Source: Isoetes taiwanensis (lineage: Eukaryota > Streptophyta > Lycopodiopsida > Isoetales > Isoetaceae). From it: a DNA stretch of 64,000 nt. Below are positions 32,286-43,609 of this stretch, piece by piece; position 1 is the first letter of the stretch, and each line of letters opens with the position of its first letter. The stretch covers positions 1,738,001 through 1,802,000 of the forward strand of contig JAJEKV010000011.1 in assembly GCA_021234155.1 (NCBI GenBank), given 5' to 3'. Under the pieces are notes generated by a model. That model worked only from the letters and a program-made list of their open reading frames with translations, searched no databases and was not told where the DNA came from. A program made the position numbers and the translations under genes.

Positions 32286-34506
32286 ATGAGTCCGCCAATG
32301 TCACAAAAAGTTATGGAGAATGGGCATTGCAATGGCTATGTCCAGTATCAGGAGAAGGTTTTAGAGATTAGGAAGCTTTTGGGTAAAGGGGATGACGATC
32401 TGCTAAAAATCGTGGGTATTGGAGCAGGAGCTTGGGGAAGCGTTTTCATTGCAATGCTGCAAGAAGCTTATGGGCATATGAGGGATTTGATTCAAATCCG
32501 AGTATGGCGTAGAGGTGGAAAAACATTAGACAGGCCCGCTGCTGAGCATCTGTTTGAAGTGATAAATGCAAGGGAGGATGTTCTAAGGCGCCTAATTCGC
32601 AAATGTGCATATCTTAAGTATGTTGAGGCCAGACTTGGTGACAGAGTTCTGTTTGCAGACGAGGTTTTAAGAGATGGGTTTTGTGTTAACATGCTTGACA
32701 CTCCTCTATGCCCTTTGAAAGTCGTAACCAACCTGCAAGAAGCTGTTTGGGACGCCGATATTATCATTAACAGCTTGCCTTCTACCGAAACCAGGCCTGT
32801 TTTTGAAGAAATAGGACGTTACTGGAGAGAACGAAGGTCTATGCCTATTATTATCTCACTTTCTAAAGGAGTCGAAGCTTCTCTCTCGCCAGTACCGCAT
32901 ATTGTTACACCTACCCAAATGATTCAGCAAGCAAGTAATCCATCAGATTTTTTTGTTTTTGAGTTCTAAGGAACAATGTGGGTCCTAAATTATCTTAACA
33001 GATACCATTATAGAACTTTGATAATTGTTTTTTATTCAAGGGACCCTGTGTTTGATTCATGGGCCCCAGGTCTTTTATCCTCTCATGAAACCTAACTATT
33101 CTATGTTAATTATGTTGGCAGCAAATGTTCCAGTTGACAATGTTTTATATCTGGGGGGTCCAAACATTGCTGCAGAAGTCTATCACAAAGAATATGCAAA
33201 TGCACGTATTTGTGGTTCAGAGAAATGGAGAAAGGCCTTGGCACAGTTTTTGAGGCAGCCTCATTTTACAGTTTGGGACAACAGTGATCTTGTTACTCAT
33301 GAAGTGATGGGAGGCCTGAAGAATGTTTATGCAATTGGTGCAGGTATGCATTTTTTTCGTAACAACCAACATGTTGGTTGAAGCACAAACACTGCAGTGT
33401 CTAGAAACATTTGATTGGATAGCATATTGGTTTAATTCTCTATGATACAAGCAATGTATCTAATTTTTTTCAGAAGGTTTATTATTCGGAATGTTTGAAA
33501 TCTAAAAACTTAGTTGTGTATCATCCAACAGCTGCTTTTTCTTCAATGATTTCAGCAAGTCTGCTTACAAAGGCTCCTGTGAAATTTGAGTTTGCATTTC
33601 TGAAATCAACTTTATGTTTGCACACAGGGATGGTTGCAGCTTTGACAAATGAAAGTGCTACTAGTAAAGCTGTATACTTTGCACATTGTACATCAGAGAT
33701 GATTTACATCACTCATTTTCTAGCTGAAGAACCAGAACGCTTGGCTGGCCCCTTGCTGGCCGATACATATGTTACCTTGCTGAAAGGGCGCAATGCTTGG
33801 TATGGACAAAAGCTTGCAGATGGTGAACTCCATCCAGATATGGGTGATAGTATTCAAGGGAAAGGAATGATACAGGTGCATTTTTAGTTTATGTATCAGA
33901 TTTCTATGTCTTGGAATGAAAGGATATTAATTATTGTTGTGCATTGGGTTATCTAGGGCATTTCAGCTATTGAAGCTTTTCATGAGTTGTTGCGACAGCC
34001 AAGTTTAAGTGTCCTGCATCCAGAGGGAAACAAACCCGTTGCACCCATTGAGCTATGCCCTATACTGCAGACGTTATACAAGATTCTTATAACTAGGTAG
34101 TATTGGGCGCTTATGCTGGTTTTCCAGGCTACTGATTTGTACTATTCATTATGTATTTGTTTTGACTTTTTTAGGAAAACAATTTGGCACTTTTACTTTG
34201 TACTTTGTCTATATGTCAAGCATAGTTCCACTGGATGAAAATATATTCAGCCTAGATAAGCTCTGCGTCATCTTACTGCCTCTTTATGCTCCAGCGTTTG
34301 GGACTTGATGAAATTACGTACTTGATTGCAGGGAGTGTGCCATCAGTGCCATTTTGCAAGCTCTACGTGATGAAAACATGTATGACCCCAGGCGGCGCAT
34401 AGAAATTGCACAAGATAAGGCTTGCTATATGCCTCAGCTCTTGGGAGATCTGCAACCACAATCTGCTACAAGGTTGAAGATTCCATGCAGTCCGATATTG
34501 GTGTAA
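32286..34506 (+). CDS. GPDHC1: Cytosolic NAD-dependent glycerol-3-phosphate dehydrogenase
   Basis: The enzyme interconverts dihydroxyacetone phosphate and sn-glycerol 3-phosphate with NADH, feeding glycerolipid synthesis and redox balance in the cytosol. Exons: 32286-32934, 33122-33343, 33628-33875, 33957-34096, 34332-34506; every junction is GT-AG and the phases (1, 1, 0, 2) close to one frame of 477 residues, close to the usual length of plant GPDHC proteins. Visible landmarks are the Rossmann motif [11 protein letters not shown] (residues 45-55), [17 protein letters not shown], the catalytic-lysine region [37 protein letters not shown] and [11 protein letters not shown]. The start was chosen because the N-terminus agrees with plant homologues and no longer open frame exists. 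The C-terminus (ARLKIP-like tail) is slightly longer than in flowering plants. The gene looks intact. Orthology to GPDHC1 rather than its paralogue is inferred. Confidence 0.93.
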
Positions 34507-35339
34507 GGTACTTTGGTGGCTACTGCCTGTCTTTCAAGGGCTGAAATCTGAAGTTGAGGATATTATTGTGAAAATTTTATAATCTGTTCCTGTTAAGTAA
34601 TGCCATAAACTAGTTTGCACCAGCAATAAGTACGGTTGCTGGATCTACTAGGAAGAGTCCTTCAGATATCACTCTTTACGAGTGTAGTCGTCTTTCGGCA
34701 ATTTCTTATATTCAAGTTCTAAGCAAAACTGCTGTAAAGAGTTATATATACTTTTTATTTTGCATATTGTTAGCATCCTTCTCGATGAATGGATTGCATA
34801 ATCATGATTCTTTATAATAATTTCACGTGATGTGAGAGGGCCAGGTCTCTTTCTTTGGCCAAATTCCTGATGCTATTCTAGAGGCTCATGCTTCTTGTTA
34901 ATGTAAATACTTACAATGATTAAGCATGCAGACGTGTCTATTGTATGCTGACATGTCTATTGTAATGACATGGCATGTTACGTTCACATCTTGTTAGTAG
35001 TTCCTTCTACAATCATTTGCTCGCTGATTTGTATGCATTGCATCTTTCTTCAATTCTCTTCATATCTTCAATTCTCTTCTTATAAAGATTATGTTCTAGC
35101 AAGAGGAGAGGAGAAAGATTTGGGAAGGTCTTGCAAGGTAATTGGAATCCTGTAACTCCTGATGGACAGAAGAAGGATTTTTTGCTCTCTAACATTTAAG
35201 AATCAAGAGCCCGCATCTTTCACAAAGGCTCTAAAGGTTCTGCAACTCTAACTCGCATCTTTTACAAAGGCTCTAAAGGTTTTGCACCTCTAACTGTTGG
35301 AGAGAAGAAGATCACCAATTAGCCATTTAAGCCAAGATG
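34507..35339. other. 3' flank of the dehydrogenase gene; small repeats
   Basis: This contains the 3' UTR of the dehydrogenase gene and spacer. A 45 bp unit (CGCATCTTT.ACAAAGGCTC then TAAAGGTT.TGCA) is duplicated in tandem at about 35207-35297. No other gene is supported. Confidence 0.5.
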
Positions 35340-35725
35340 CAATGCCGTCGGCTAGAAGACTGCATAAATTGGCAAGATTATCTCCAAAGACTTGAGGTAT
35401 TGAGAGCAAAGTTTTTGGAATTGAGAGAAAAGTTTTTGGAACTGGTGCTAAGATGGATGAGGTCAAGTTAATACTCAATGTTTTAAATGGATTTTCAAGT
35501 GCTTATCAAACTATTCAAGATCATCACAAGTTAAAGGCCAACATCAAAATATCTTCTAGTCAACTTGAACCTCGGTTATTTGGTAGGAAAAAAAAAATGA
35601 GAAAAAATGAATTCTAACTATTCTCAAGTTAGGACTTGTCCTATTGGTAAAAATAAGTATAGGGACCTTTTTACTTACTATTGTCATAGCAAGAAGGGAC
35701 ATATACTTTTCCCGAAATGTAGTGG
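35340..35725 (+). pseudogene. Copia gag fragment
   Basis: A broken frame reads KMDEVKLILNVLNGFSSAY, then IKISSSQLEPRLF, and ends near 35720 with a zinc-knuckle-like YYCHSKKGHILFPKC, the order seen at the end of Ty1/copia gag proteins. Frameshifts lie at about 35590-35650. It runs into a gypsy LTR fragment at about 35725 on the other strand, so it is a nested relic. Confidence 0.5.
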
Positions 35726-35880
35726 CTCTATGGGCAGCTAGAGGATCGTGGCAACACACGTCCTTACCCGATTGAACTCCCCGACACAACAGCCAGGCCG
35801 ACACCTGCTGCTCTTGAGAGTTAAGGCGACACTATTGACCCGAGAAGCATCGGACTCATACCCGGATCTTTCAAAGTGAC
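35710..35880 (-). repeat. Gypsy LTR fragment
   Basis: The reverse complement matches part of the LTR at 2511-4159 (about 3410-3570): GTGTTGCCACGA, CTCTCAAGAG, TGGTGTCGCC-like and GGTCACTT segments in the same order. It is truncated on both sides. Confidence 0.7.
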
Positions 35881-35882
35881 AG

Positions 35883-36392
35883 ACCAACATATAACAACCA
35901 ACATATAACTACCATTAACAACCAACATATAACTACCATTAACATTAATTAACACAACCATTGAATCCAACGCATTTAAATTAAAATCCCCCTTAAACCC
36001 CCTTTGGTTTGGGTGCATATTCACACGGGGGTGACTCCGGGCAACGAGAGCTGTTGGATAGGCATATTCACCCCAAATTCCTTAATCTACACTGTACGTA
36101 AAGTTCCTCGTTTGTGGGGTATGCAAGTACAAAATTTGCTATACTGTATAATAAGATTTGCAAAATACTATAAGATTTGAAGCAAAATACTATATGGTGT
36201 TGATTTTGTACGCGCGAAATGTAATTATAAGGGCTCTCGCTGCCCTACGTCACCCCCCGTGTGAATATGCACCCAAACCAAAGGGGTTTAAGGGGATTTT
36301 AATTTAAATGCGTTGATTCAATGGTTGTGTTAATTAATGTTAATGGTAGTTATATGTTGGTTGTTATACTAAAATTTTGGGCCCTTCGGGCC
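35883..36392. mobile_element. Harbinger/Tourist-like MITE, copy 2
   Basis: The right end GGGCCCTTCGGGCC is followed by TAA (36393-36395). The long inverted arms (ACACGGGGGTGAC on the left, GTCACCCCCCGTGT on the right, and the AACCAAAGGGG blocks) match copy 1 at 23648-24144. The left terminus is lost and replaced by three tandem copies of ACCAACATATAAC. It lies next to a truncated gypsy LTR. Confidence 0.8.
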
Positions 36393-38164
36393 TAAAAAAA
36401 AACAAACATATGTAAAAACATGTGAAACATGCAAAACCGTGACAAGATGTGTAATATTTAATATGCAATATCTAATATGTGTCGGGGTTGATGCGAACAT
36501 GGATAACAAACCTATTCACAATGTCATATAACAACAATGTTTTAAGATATACATCAATAAATAAAATGCCTTTTGGAACAATGGATATGAAGAGTAACTG
36601 CAATATCTAAAATATTTGTGCATGCAATCCAATCCATGTGCACAAAATTCGCTGAATGCAGTGCCGAGTTATAGCCATTTTTCTTTTTGAACACCATGCT
36701 ACAAGCCTTTGCATATATTTAAAATTCTGGCTTTCTAGCTGCAAATATTTGCAACAAATAATAATTGTATAAGGCAATTGAAATATCGCCACGATTGTCA
36801 CCGTGAGAAGGAGATAACGTGGCAAAATAAAGGGAAGAACCATGGAAGTGGACATACCCATGGAAGAAAAGAGAAGATTGTCGTCGCCTTATGGGCAAAA
36901 CCAGAAAAGAAATATCAATGGTGACAAGGAACGGGCTACAACAATAGCGGTTGAAGAAGAAACTTTAGGAATAAAGGTGCAAGCCGAGATTGGAGAATAA
37001 AAACAATTGAAGAATAAAAAAGGAACTAAAGGGAAAGGAATATGTGGAATTGCAAAAGAAATAACTAAGGCAAGGGATAAAGGGAAGACCAGATTGGGAA
37101 CCATTGGAAAGAAGAAAATTGTTGACATGGATAAATTGTAACAAAAGGGGAAATATTTGGGGCAAGAATTCTGAACGGACGGGAGCTCTTGGCCGGACTG
37201 ATTACGTGAAAAGCAATGGCAGGATTGCATGCTCAGGATACGCCTCAGCTTACTGCCGATAAGGAAAGGGCTTCGCTGAAGACGGCTACAGATTGGTTGT
37301 CACAGATCACAAGCGGTCCGATCAAAAGCCGACTTTGATTAAAGGAAAAGGGAAGGATCGCTTTTAGGGAATCAAAAGTAAATCGTGGCTGATGACTCGC
37401 ATCGAGAAAAACCGCAGTAAGAAGCGGCCGGATTTGACTAAATAAATCGAAAATCTGCTTTCAAAAGGTCGTTAGGGTTCAATCTTGGTGAGATTGGGCT
37501 GTGCAGCCGATTAAGATAATCAAAGGCCATTCAGGATCGAAGAGTCAAGAGCAACCAAAGTGTTAACCAAAGGCGTAAGAATTTGGAGCAGGTAGGAATC
37601 GAGAATCGGGCCATCTGTGGTAAGATTTGATCATCTAAGAACCTACCATCTAAGAGCTATGGAGGTGCTAACATAAAAACCAACGATCTGCTTTGCCTGA
37701 ACCCCAAGAACCTACCATCTAAGAAAAAACCGAAGAGCCCTAAAACTACAGGCTCCACCGAGGAACCAAGCACCGATGAACCAGCTCCCACAAGCACAAG
37801 CAAATAGAAGCATGCATCTGCACAAAACCGGAAGGCCTCTGCTCTCCTGGAACTGCCCTGCATAGAAGTTGATTTATCCACGGTCCAGTAGCACAAGCAA
37901 ATAGAAGCATGCATCTGCAAAACCGAAGGCCTCGCTCTCCTGGAACTGCCCTGCATAGAAGTTGATTTATCCACGGTCCGGTAGCACAAGCAAATAGAAG
38001 CATAGCTCAGCCTAACAAAAGCTAGAGACCTTCTCCATTCTATCGGATTAGCTTCTATATTCTACACAGCCTAGCATGTTCAGCCCCTAAAATAAAAAGA
38101 GGGCTTTTGTTGTGAGCCCTTGGATGTTGGACCATTGAAAAAAAAAAGCTAAATCAACGACTAA
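36393..38164. other. Spacer with a decayed ORF and a tandem duplication
   Basis: From 36842 a plus-strand frame opens with MEVDIPMEEKRRLSSPYG, reaches a stop at about 36998 and continues open in a neighbouring frame to about 37140; it is Lys/Glu-rich and unrecognised, perhaps another transposon leader. At 37791-37985 a 95-98 bp unit (AAGCACAAGCAAATAGAAGC, then CTCTCCTGGAACTGCCCTGC, then TCCACGGTCC) is duplicated nearly perfectly. No gene is supported. Confidence 0.4.
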
Positions 38165-38290
38165 GAAATGGTGCACTCTAGATGTACGCATTAGTACATC
38201 CATTCAAATACGCCATGAAATCTTAGGAAAACCTTTGTGAAAAGCGTACAAAAACACAAAGAAAACCCCCTGTTATTATGCTACATATGT
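38165..38290. repeat. Dispersed repeat, copy 2
   Basis: The reverse complement matches 21182-21297 (ATGTAGCATAATAACAGGGG at one end, GTACATCTAGAGTGCAC at the other). It adjoins the broken end of the minus-strand gypsy LTR. Confidence 0.7.
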
Positions 38291-38468
38291 CCCTAGTAGC
38301 CACGTTCAACAAGTACCTCCCTTAGGTTTCCCACTGACCCCGTTGTGTGGTGCTCAGTCACTCCATAGCCTCCGTAGCCCGTTGGGCTCTATGTACATGC
38401 CACACATAATAAGAATTAACGGGTGTAAACTAGGAGCATCATCTAAATAATAGCTACTAGATCTCTAC

Positions 38469-38988
38469 CAGGGTTGCCCTTAAGGGGCTATTTATAGCCA
38501 AATGGCTATATTTTGAATATTTTCAAAAATGAGATACTAAATCTGAATAGGTTACTATTGAAAATAAATTATATTCTTTCGCCAAAGTTTTACCATTTCG
38601 TCCGCCCGCCTTTCTTAAATTAGCCATGCATTTTTAAGCTCAGATCTAGAGTTTCGCCTCCAGTTCCATGGATCTAAGTGTTTAGGATCATAGATTATCC
38701 CCTTAACAACATTGTAGATCAAGTAATTGTTTGCTAGCTCTAGTGGACCATAGTAGAATACTAAAAAAATCAACAACTACTCAAATTTTGCAAAACATAA
38801 TAGGTTTCCTTAATCTTGTAAGTTATTTATTTCAATTACCACATTAACGTTGGCAAGGTTCGCCAGAGTTTCTATGAAACAGTTCAAGTCGCAAAAAGTA
38901 ATCGCCTACAAAATTAATATAGAAAGCTTATGATTCGCCTCGCCTTCTAAATCACGCCTATGCAGATATGGCCTTAAGGGCAACCCTG
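38469..38988. mobile_element. hAT-type MITE with perfect 17 bp TIRs and 8 bp TSD
   Basis: CAGGGTTGCCCTTAAGG (38469-38485) is exactly inverted at 38972-38988 (CCTTAAGGGCAACCCTG). The 8 bp ATCTCTAC occurs directly before (38461-38468) and after (38989-38996) the element. CAGGG ends and an 8 bp duplication are hallmarks of the hAT superfamily. The 520 bp interior is AT-rich and non-coding. It sits inside the minus-strand gypsy LTR and is therefore younger than that LTR. Confidence 0.92.
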
Positions 38989-39542
38989 ATCTCTACTCAT
39001 CAACATAACATGATAAATAATAAGAATAACATCTAATCCTAATTACATGCATCTAGCTTACAGTTAGAGTTCATTGATTAGGGTTCATGTTTAGAACTGT
39101 GGGTTCTAGAACAAGTCTACTAGAGATAGAAGATGCTAATTCATCTGGAATACTAGCTTCCAAATGATCTACTAAAGAATCTACTCAAAATACCTACTCT
39201 TGAGGAACTTCTGCCACCTCCCCAGGTCTCCATCACCTTGCAGGTGTTTTGGGGTAGATTCTGCCTCTCTTGATGCGCACACGCTCCTGGGGCTGCTACA
39301 ATAGGTGGTACTGCAACAGACGATCCTTGAAATGGAGTTGCAATGAGCTGGGGTCAAGAATTGCTTGGAGCCAGAAAGTGGTTTAGGTAGGTTAGGGTTA
39401 CATGATGCCACGTGGCTCCAATGGGATGCGTCTGCATGGACCTATAAGATGCGGCCATGTGGAAATGGCATCCTTCATGTGGTTGGCCAAGTTATATGGC
39501 TAACTTGGCCATGCTCCCTCTCCACACTAATGTATACAAGTC

Positions 39543-39543
<1 letters not shown>

Positions 39544-39621
<78 letters not shown>
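39544..39621. repeat. (TAGA)n microsatellite
   Basis: About 19 uninterrupted copies of TAGA lie inside the gypsy LTR. The related LTR at 2511-4159 has no such run at the matching place. Confidence 0.95.
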
Positions 39622-40080
39622 TATTTTAACGTCACGCCACTAGGCAGCATCCAACTGGACATGTGACCACACACCACACTACATTGCTTAGTTGGACCCT
39701 GCCCCCAACCACTTTACATTGCGTCTGTGGGTTTTGACACCCAACAATTCAGAGTTCTATTAATGTAGGCTGGTATAGTGACGTGGCCTAAAATATATGT
39801 ACTTATACTTATATTTTAGGGGAACGTCACATCTCCCCTTCTTAGCATAATATTGTCCTCAGCATTAGATTAAGGTGAAACGAGTCTGCATCAACCTTAC
39901 AACCATAACAATGTGGAATACACATTTAAAATCTTATTATAGCAAATAAACTTCCAACATTTAATTTTATCGATAAATGTAAAAACTTTTTTTATATAAT
40001 TACACAAAATTATATTGCCTTAATGAGTTTATCATTATAATATCATAGCCACATAACAACATAATTAGGACTTATAATTA

Positions 40081-42247
40081 AAGACAAAATCTATAACTCC
40101 TATCTCTCCTATGATGTGCTGCCACACGCTCACCTGGGCCTCTTTGTCGTTCCCGTCCGTGACGAGCTTACCTTGACATTGCTTCATAAATTCTGGGTGT
40201 TGTTTAGCCGGATCTGACTTTAGTACCCCTATTGCATGTTCCACTAGCAAGTGCTTCCACTTGACCAAATATTGAAGGAACTGAGAACTTATCTTCTTGT
40301 ATGCCTTATGAAAAAGGCTTTTAGGAACAATCTCAAGTTGTTTCTTTGTCATCTCCAACAAGTTGGAGTCTCCAATATATCCTCGGGATTAGGAGTATGC
40401 TTCTTAAGAAGGCTTGCATGGAAGATTTTATGGACCTTCAAGTGAGTGGGGAGGTCTGGCTTGTAGGATTGAGTACCTGCTCTTTGGATTATTTTAAATG
40501 GTTCTCATGTGCCGTTGGAACTCCAAGAGGAGCTAGCAAAAATCAAAATTCCTTTAAGTCTGGCAACTATTTTGAAACTGTGTCCTGCTCTCAAGGACCA
40601 GTTGCCCCTTCCCACGGTTTTGGTTGGGGCAGTTGCTACCTCCACACCCACGGTACATGCCACGGTGGGCAATCAACAAGTCAACCATGTTCAAATTGAC
40701 GGGGGTAGTGCTCTCAATCTCATCACGGATAAACTCCGCAAGCAAATGGGCATCAAACAACTTTATCGTGCCCCATATGACATCAAATTGGCTAATGGGC
40801 CATATCACGCGCCCTCAAGGCGTCACGCCTCTTCTTCACATCAATATAGACGATCTCAGATTCCCCTTGGAATTTGGTGTTTGGAAAGCAGGGGAAGATC
40901 CAGGTGATTATGAAATGTTGGTCGGCAGACCTTTTCTCCGTCAGGCCAAAAGTATCCATTACTGGGCCACGGACCAGCTATACAAACTCTACCAAGTGAA
41001 TATAGTCCTCCCACTTTGACTGCTTGTTCCACATGTAGTTTCTCAACATATCCTCTAATAATTGGTTGATACGCTCTATTTGTCCATCTGTTTGGGGATG
41101 ATACGTGTTGAAGCTTAATTTCATCCCTATGGTGTCGAAGAGATCCTTCCAGAAAGCACTCATAAATTTCAGATCCCTATCACAAATAATTTTTATTGGC
41201 ATCCCATGCAACATGAAGATCTCTTTTACGAAAAGAAAGGCGGTATCAAGGGCTGTAACTGTGGTTCGGCATGGTAAAAAATGTGCCATCTTGGATAGCT
41301 TGCCGACCACTACCATTAAGGCATCGTGGCTCCTTGCCATTCTTGGGGAGGCCTATTATGAAAACATACTCACTACTTCCCACTTGGCATTATAGCACCG
41401 CCAAGGGTTCCAAGGCTCCCAGAATTCAGAGTACTGGCATAGTTGGCACTCTTGAATGTCCCTTGCTATATGCTTCTTCATTCTTGGCCAAAAGTAGCTA
41501 CTTCTAATCTTGAAGTATGACTTCATGAACCCTGTAAAGACAACAATAGGGCTATTATGCGTATCATGTAGAATTAGCTTCCTTACTCCTGACGCTTCTA
41601 GTATGCATAACTTATTCTTATGATATAGGAGAATTCCTTCCCTCTTAAAATGATTGAAGGCTTCCTGTTTTTTATCCCGTCCTTGCCTCCTTGTAAAGAC
41701 TAGCCCATACATCCTTGAACTCAAAGCTTGACAGAATGGCTTCCTCGATCTTCTTGCCAAATTCACTAGCCAAGGTCGAAATGGTGTTGTCGTGCACTCT
41801 TGTCTCCAAAGGCCGTCGAAAAAGTGCGCCCGCAACCATCTTCAGCTTCTCCAACTTATAGACTATCTCGAAGTCATACACCTCAAGGAACTCCATCAAT
41901 GGCTGCGTCTTAATATATTGAAGGCTTTGGTGATTGGTATCCAGCTAGAGCATCCTCTCAAGATAATAACACTTCCAAATTCTTAAGGCTCTCACAACTG
42001 CGAGGAGTTTCTAGTCGTGGGTTGGGTAGCGCTGCTCTGCATTATTCATCTACTTTGAACCATAAGCTATAACCCTTCCCTCATGCATTAAAACACCCCC
42101 CGTTGCAATCTTGCTTGCTTGCATCTGTTGCCACCGACTTGTCTCTGTTTGGATCGGGTAGGATAAGTACAGGTGCTATAGTCAATGCTTCTTTGAGCTT
42201 GTCAAAAAAGGCATGGTATTCTGAATCCAGTGTGCAAACCAATCCTT
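40081..42247 (-). pseudogene. Gypsy pol (RNaseH-integrase-chromodomain), broken
   Basis: Read on the minus strand from about 42247: the end of RT (FDKLKEALTIAPVLILPD), RNaseH (ATDASK, then the GSK..NNAEQRYPTHD and DTNHQSLQYIKTQ region near 41930-42060, with stops), the integrase zinc-binding segment and core (VVVGKLSKMAHFLPC, ICDRDLKFMSAFW, YHPQTDGQIERINQLL, 41000-41340), then LPTHLKVHKIFHASLLKKH near 40420 and a chromodomain-like QYLVKWKHLLVE near 40270, ending at 40081 about 250 bp before the LTR. Stops and frameshifts are common, and 40500-40990 is foreign. Gag, protease and most of RT are absent. The LTR relationship to the element at 1-4159 suggests the same family. Confidence 0.85.
40500..40990 (+). 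pseudogene. Retroelement protease fragment in opposite orientation
   Basis: The plus strand reads PLELQEELAKIKIPLSLATI and then VQIDGGSALNLITDKLRKQM, an aspartic-protease loop with DGGS in place of DTGS, followed in the next frame by EDPGDYEMLVGRPFLRQA, the usual second part of such proteases. It lies between the integrase core and the integrase C-terminus of the minus-strand gypsy pol and has the opposite orientation, so it arrived by insertion or local inversion. The different active-site wording from the DTGSS at about 1680 indicates another gypsy family. Confidence 0.65.
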
Positions 42248-42249
42248 GA

Positions 42250-43609
42250 CTTTCTTGTGCTTTGTGAGATCCCAAAGAGAGTTGCCTACTTAGCGTGACT
42301 GCCAAAGCCAAAGCTAAAAAAGACGTAATAGAAGGAGGAGACTCCATCGCCTTACCAAGCATCGAGGGAGTAGAAATAGAAACGGACGCACGTGTCAAAC
42401 AAATGAAGAAATAGATTGCGGCGCAGAAAAATTGAAGTGGAACAAAAATGGAAAATAACAAAGTCAATTATATATGTAGAGATAGATATAAAAAAAGCTT
42501 AATAAAGTTACTCAATGTGAAAGATTCTTGCAAGTTTTTCACTGGATTGCATTATTTTCTGAACAATCTATATAGTGTGTTAAAGTCAACTATCATCATG
42601 ACTATTGATAGAGCACTTCATAGCATATTATAATGAGTTCAACCCTACAACGGCACCAAAAATAAAACAAAAAAAGCAATCCCACAAGAAAAATCCTTAA
42701 AAGCATATTGCACTAGAGTAGCTCATATAGCATCTGCCATGCCTAGTCAATAAGTGCTCTAGCTGTACTCATGGTGACCATTATAATGATGGCTTGACTT
42801 ACGGAAGGCCGATGACGTCTCTGGACCATGATGTTAAGCCACAAATCAATGCACCAACTTATACTCCCCACAAATCAATGCACCAACTTAGGATTAACAT
42901 TATTGGAACCATCAAGTATAGAAACAAATTCCCCTAGTCGACTAAATACCATAGTAATTTATGTATTTTATTTGAAATACCCTTGAAGATTCATGGATCC
43001 CGCAACTCCCACTGCCTACAATTTTTTTCCCTCCACACAAAACTCACTTCAGGCTGTCTGATACACGCTTAAAATTTGCGCACAAACTCTCAAAATTCGA
43101 TTCTTGCCTTGCTTTGCCTAGTTGAATGTCTGTCAGAGTTTGTTTTTGCCAGGGCAAGTGCCAGAACATGGTTCTTTTGCCAGAACAGGGTCTTTGCTGC
43201 AACTCAAAACCAATAGCAGGCTTGTATGACCCCCCTTCTACAGTATTTCTTGGAGGCTATCCACATGTTATGACACCTCGGCTAAAATTAATATGTACCG
43301 TCGAATGTAAAGAGTGGTGGAGAAAATTAGAAAACGAGAAAAATTGTGCTACCCCAACAAACTCTTGTTTCTTGCAAGATGTTTTTGCCTAGAGCAATCA
43401 ACCACTCGAGCTTGTACTGAGAGGTAATCCTTAAGGATCCTCTCCTAGCTTTATTACGCCTTCATCAAACGAGTTAGGTTTACCGGCATCACAATCTCGA
43501 CCCATCAAGAAAAAAGTTATTTGATCTTTGCACCAGAAGGTCGGTGCCATTTTGTCACGAATAGTGAATGAAGTCCATCATTTCCAAGCATTGCCCGTTT
43601 CCTTTGTTG
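42250..43609. other. Spacer; possible tRNA primer-site motif on minus strand
   Basis: The minus strand at 42646-42665 reads TTTTTGGTGCCGTTGTAGGG, like the TGGCGCCGTTG primer site used by some plant gypsy lineages, but no LTR could be recognised next to it. Nothing else is supported; ORFs here lack domains. Confidence 0.3.

Larger units (their letters stand above)
38292..39831 (-). repeat. 3' LTR of a minus-strand gypsy element, carrying a hAT MITE and (TAGA)n
   Basis: On the minus strand the LTR starts TGTGAC (39831-39826) straight after a polypurine tract (AAGAAGGGGAGA) and aligns with the LTR at 2511 through CACTATAC, CCACATGGCC, CCACGTGGCATC, TGTAGCAGCCCC, AACCCTAA and ACCACACAACGGGG. It is interrupted by a MITE at 38469-38988 and contains a (TAGA)n microsatellite at 39544-39621. 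The match to the other LTR stops near 38292, so its far end is lost. Confidence 0.75.

Noticed and set aside
36889-37230. 113-codon minus-strand Phe/Pro/Leu-rich frame
   Set aside because: It is antisense to a purine-rich decayed ORF and looks like a composition artefact.
37657-38003. Open frames with duplicated peptide segments
   Set aside because: They translate the 95-98 bp tandem duplication; no domain or codon evidence supports a gene.
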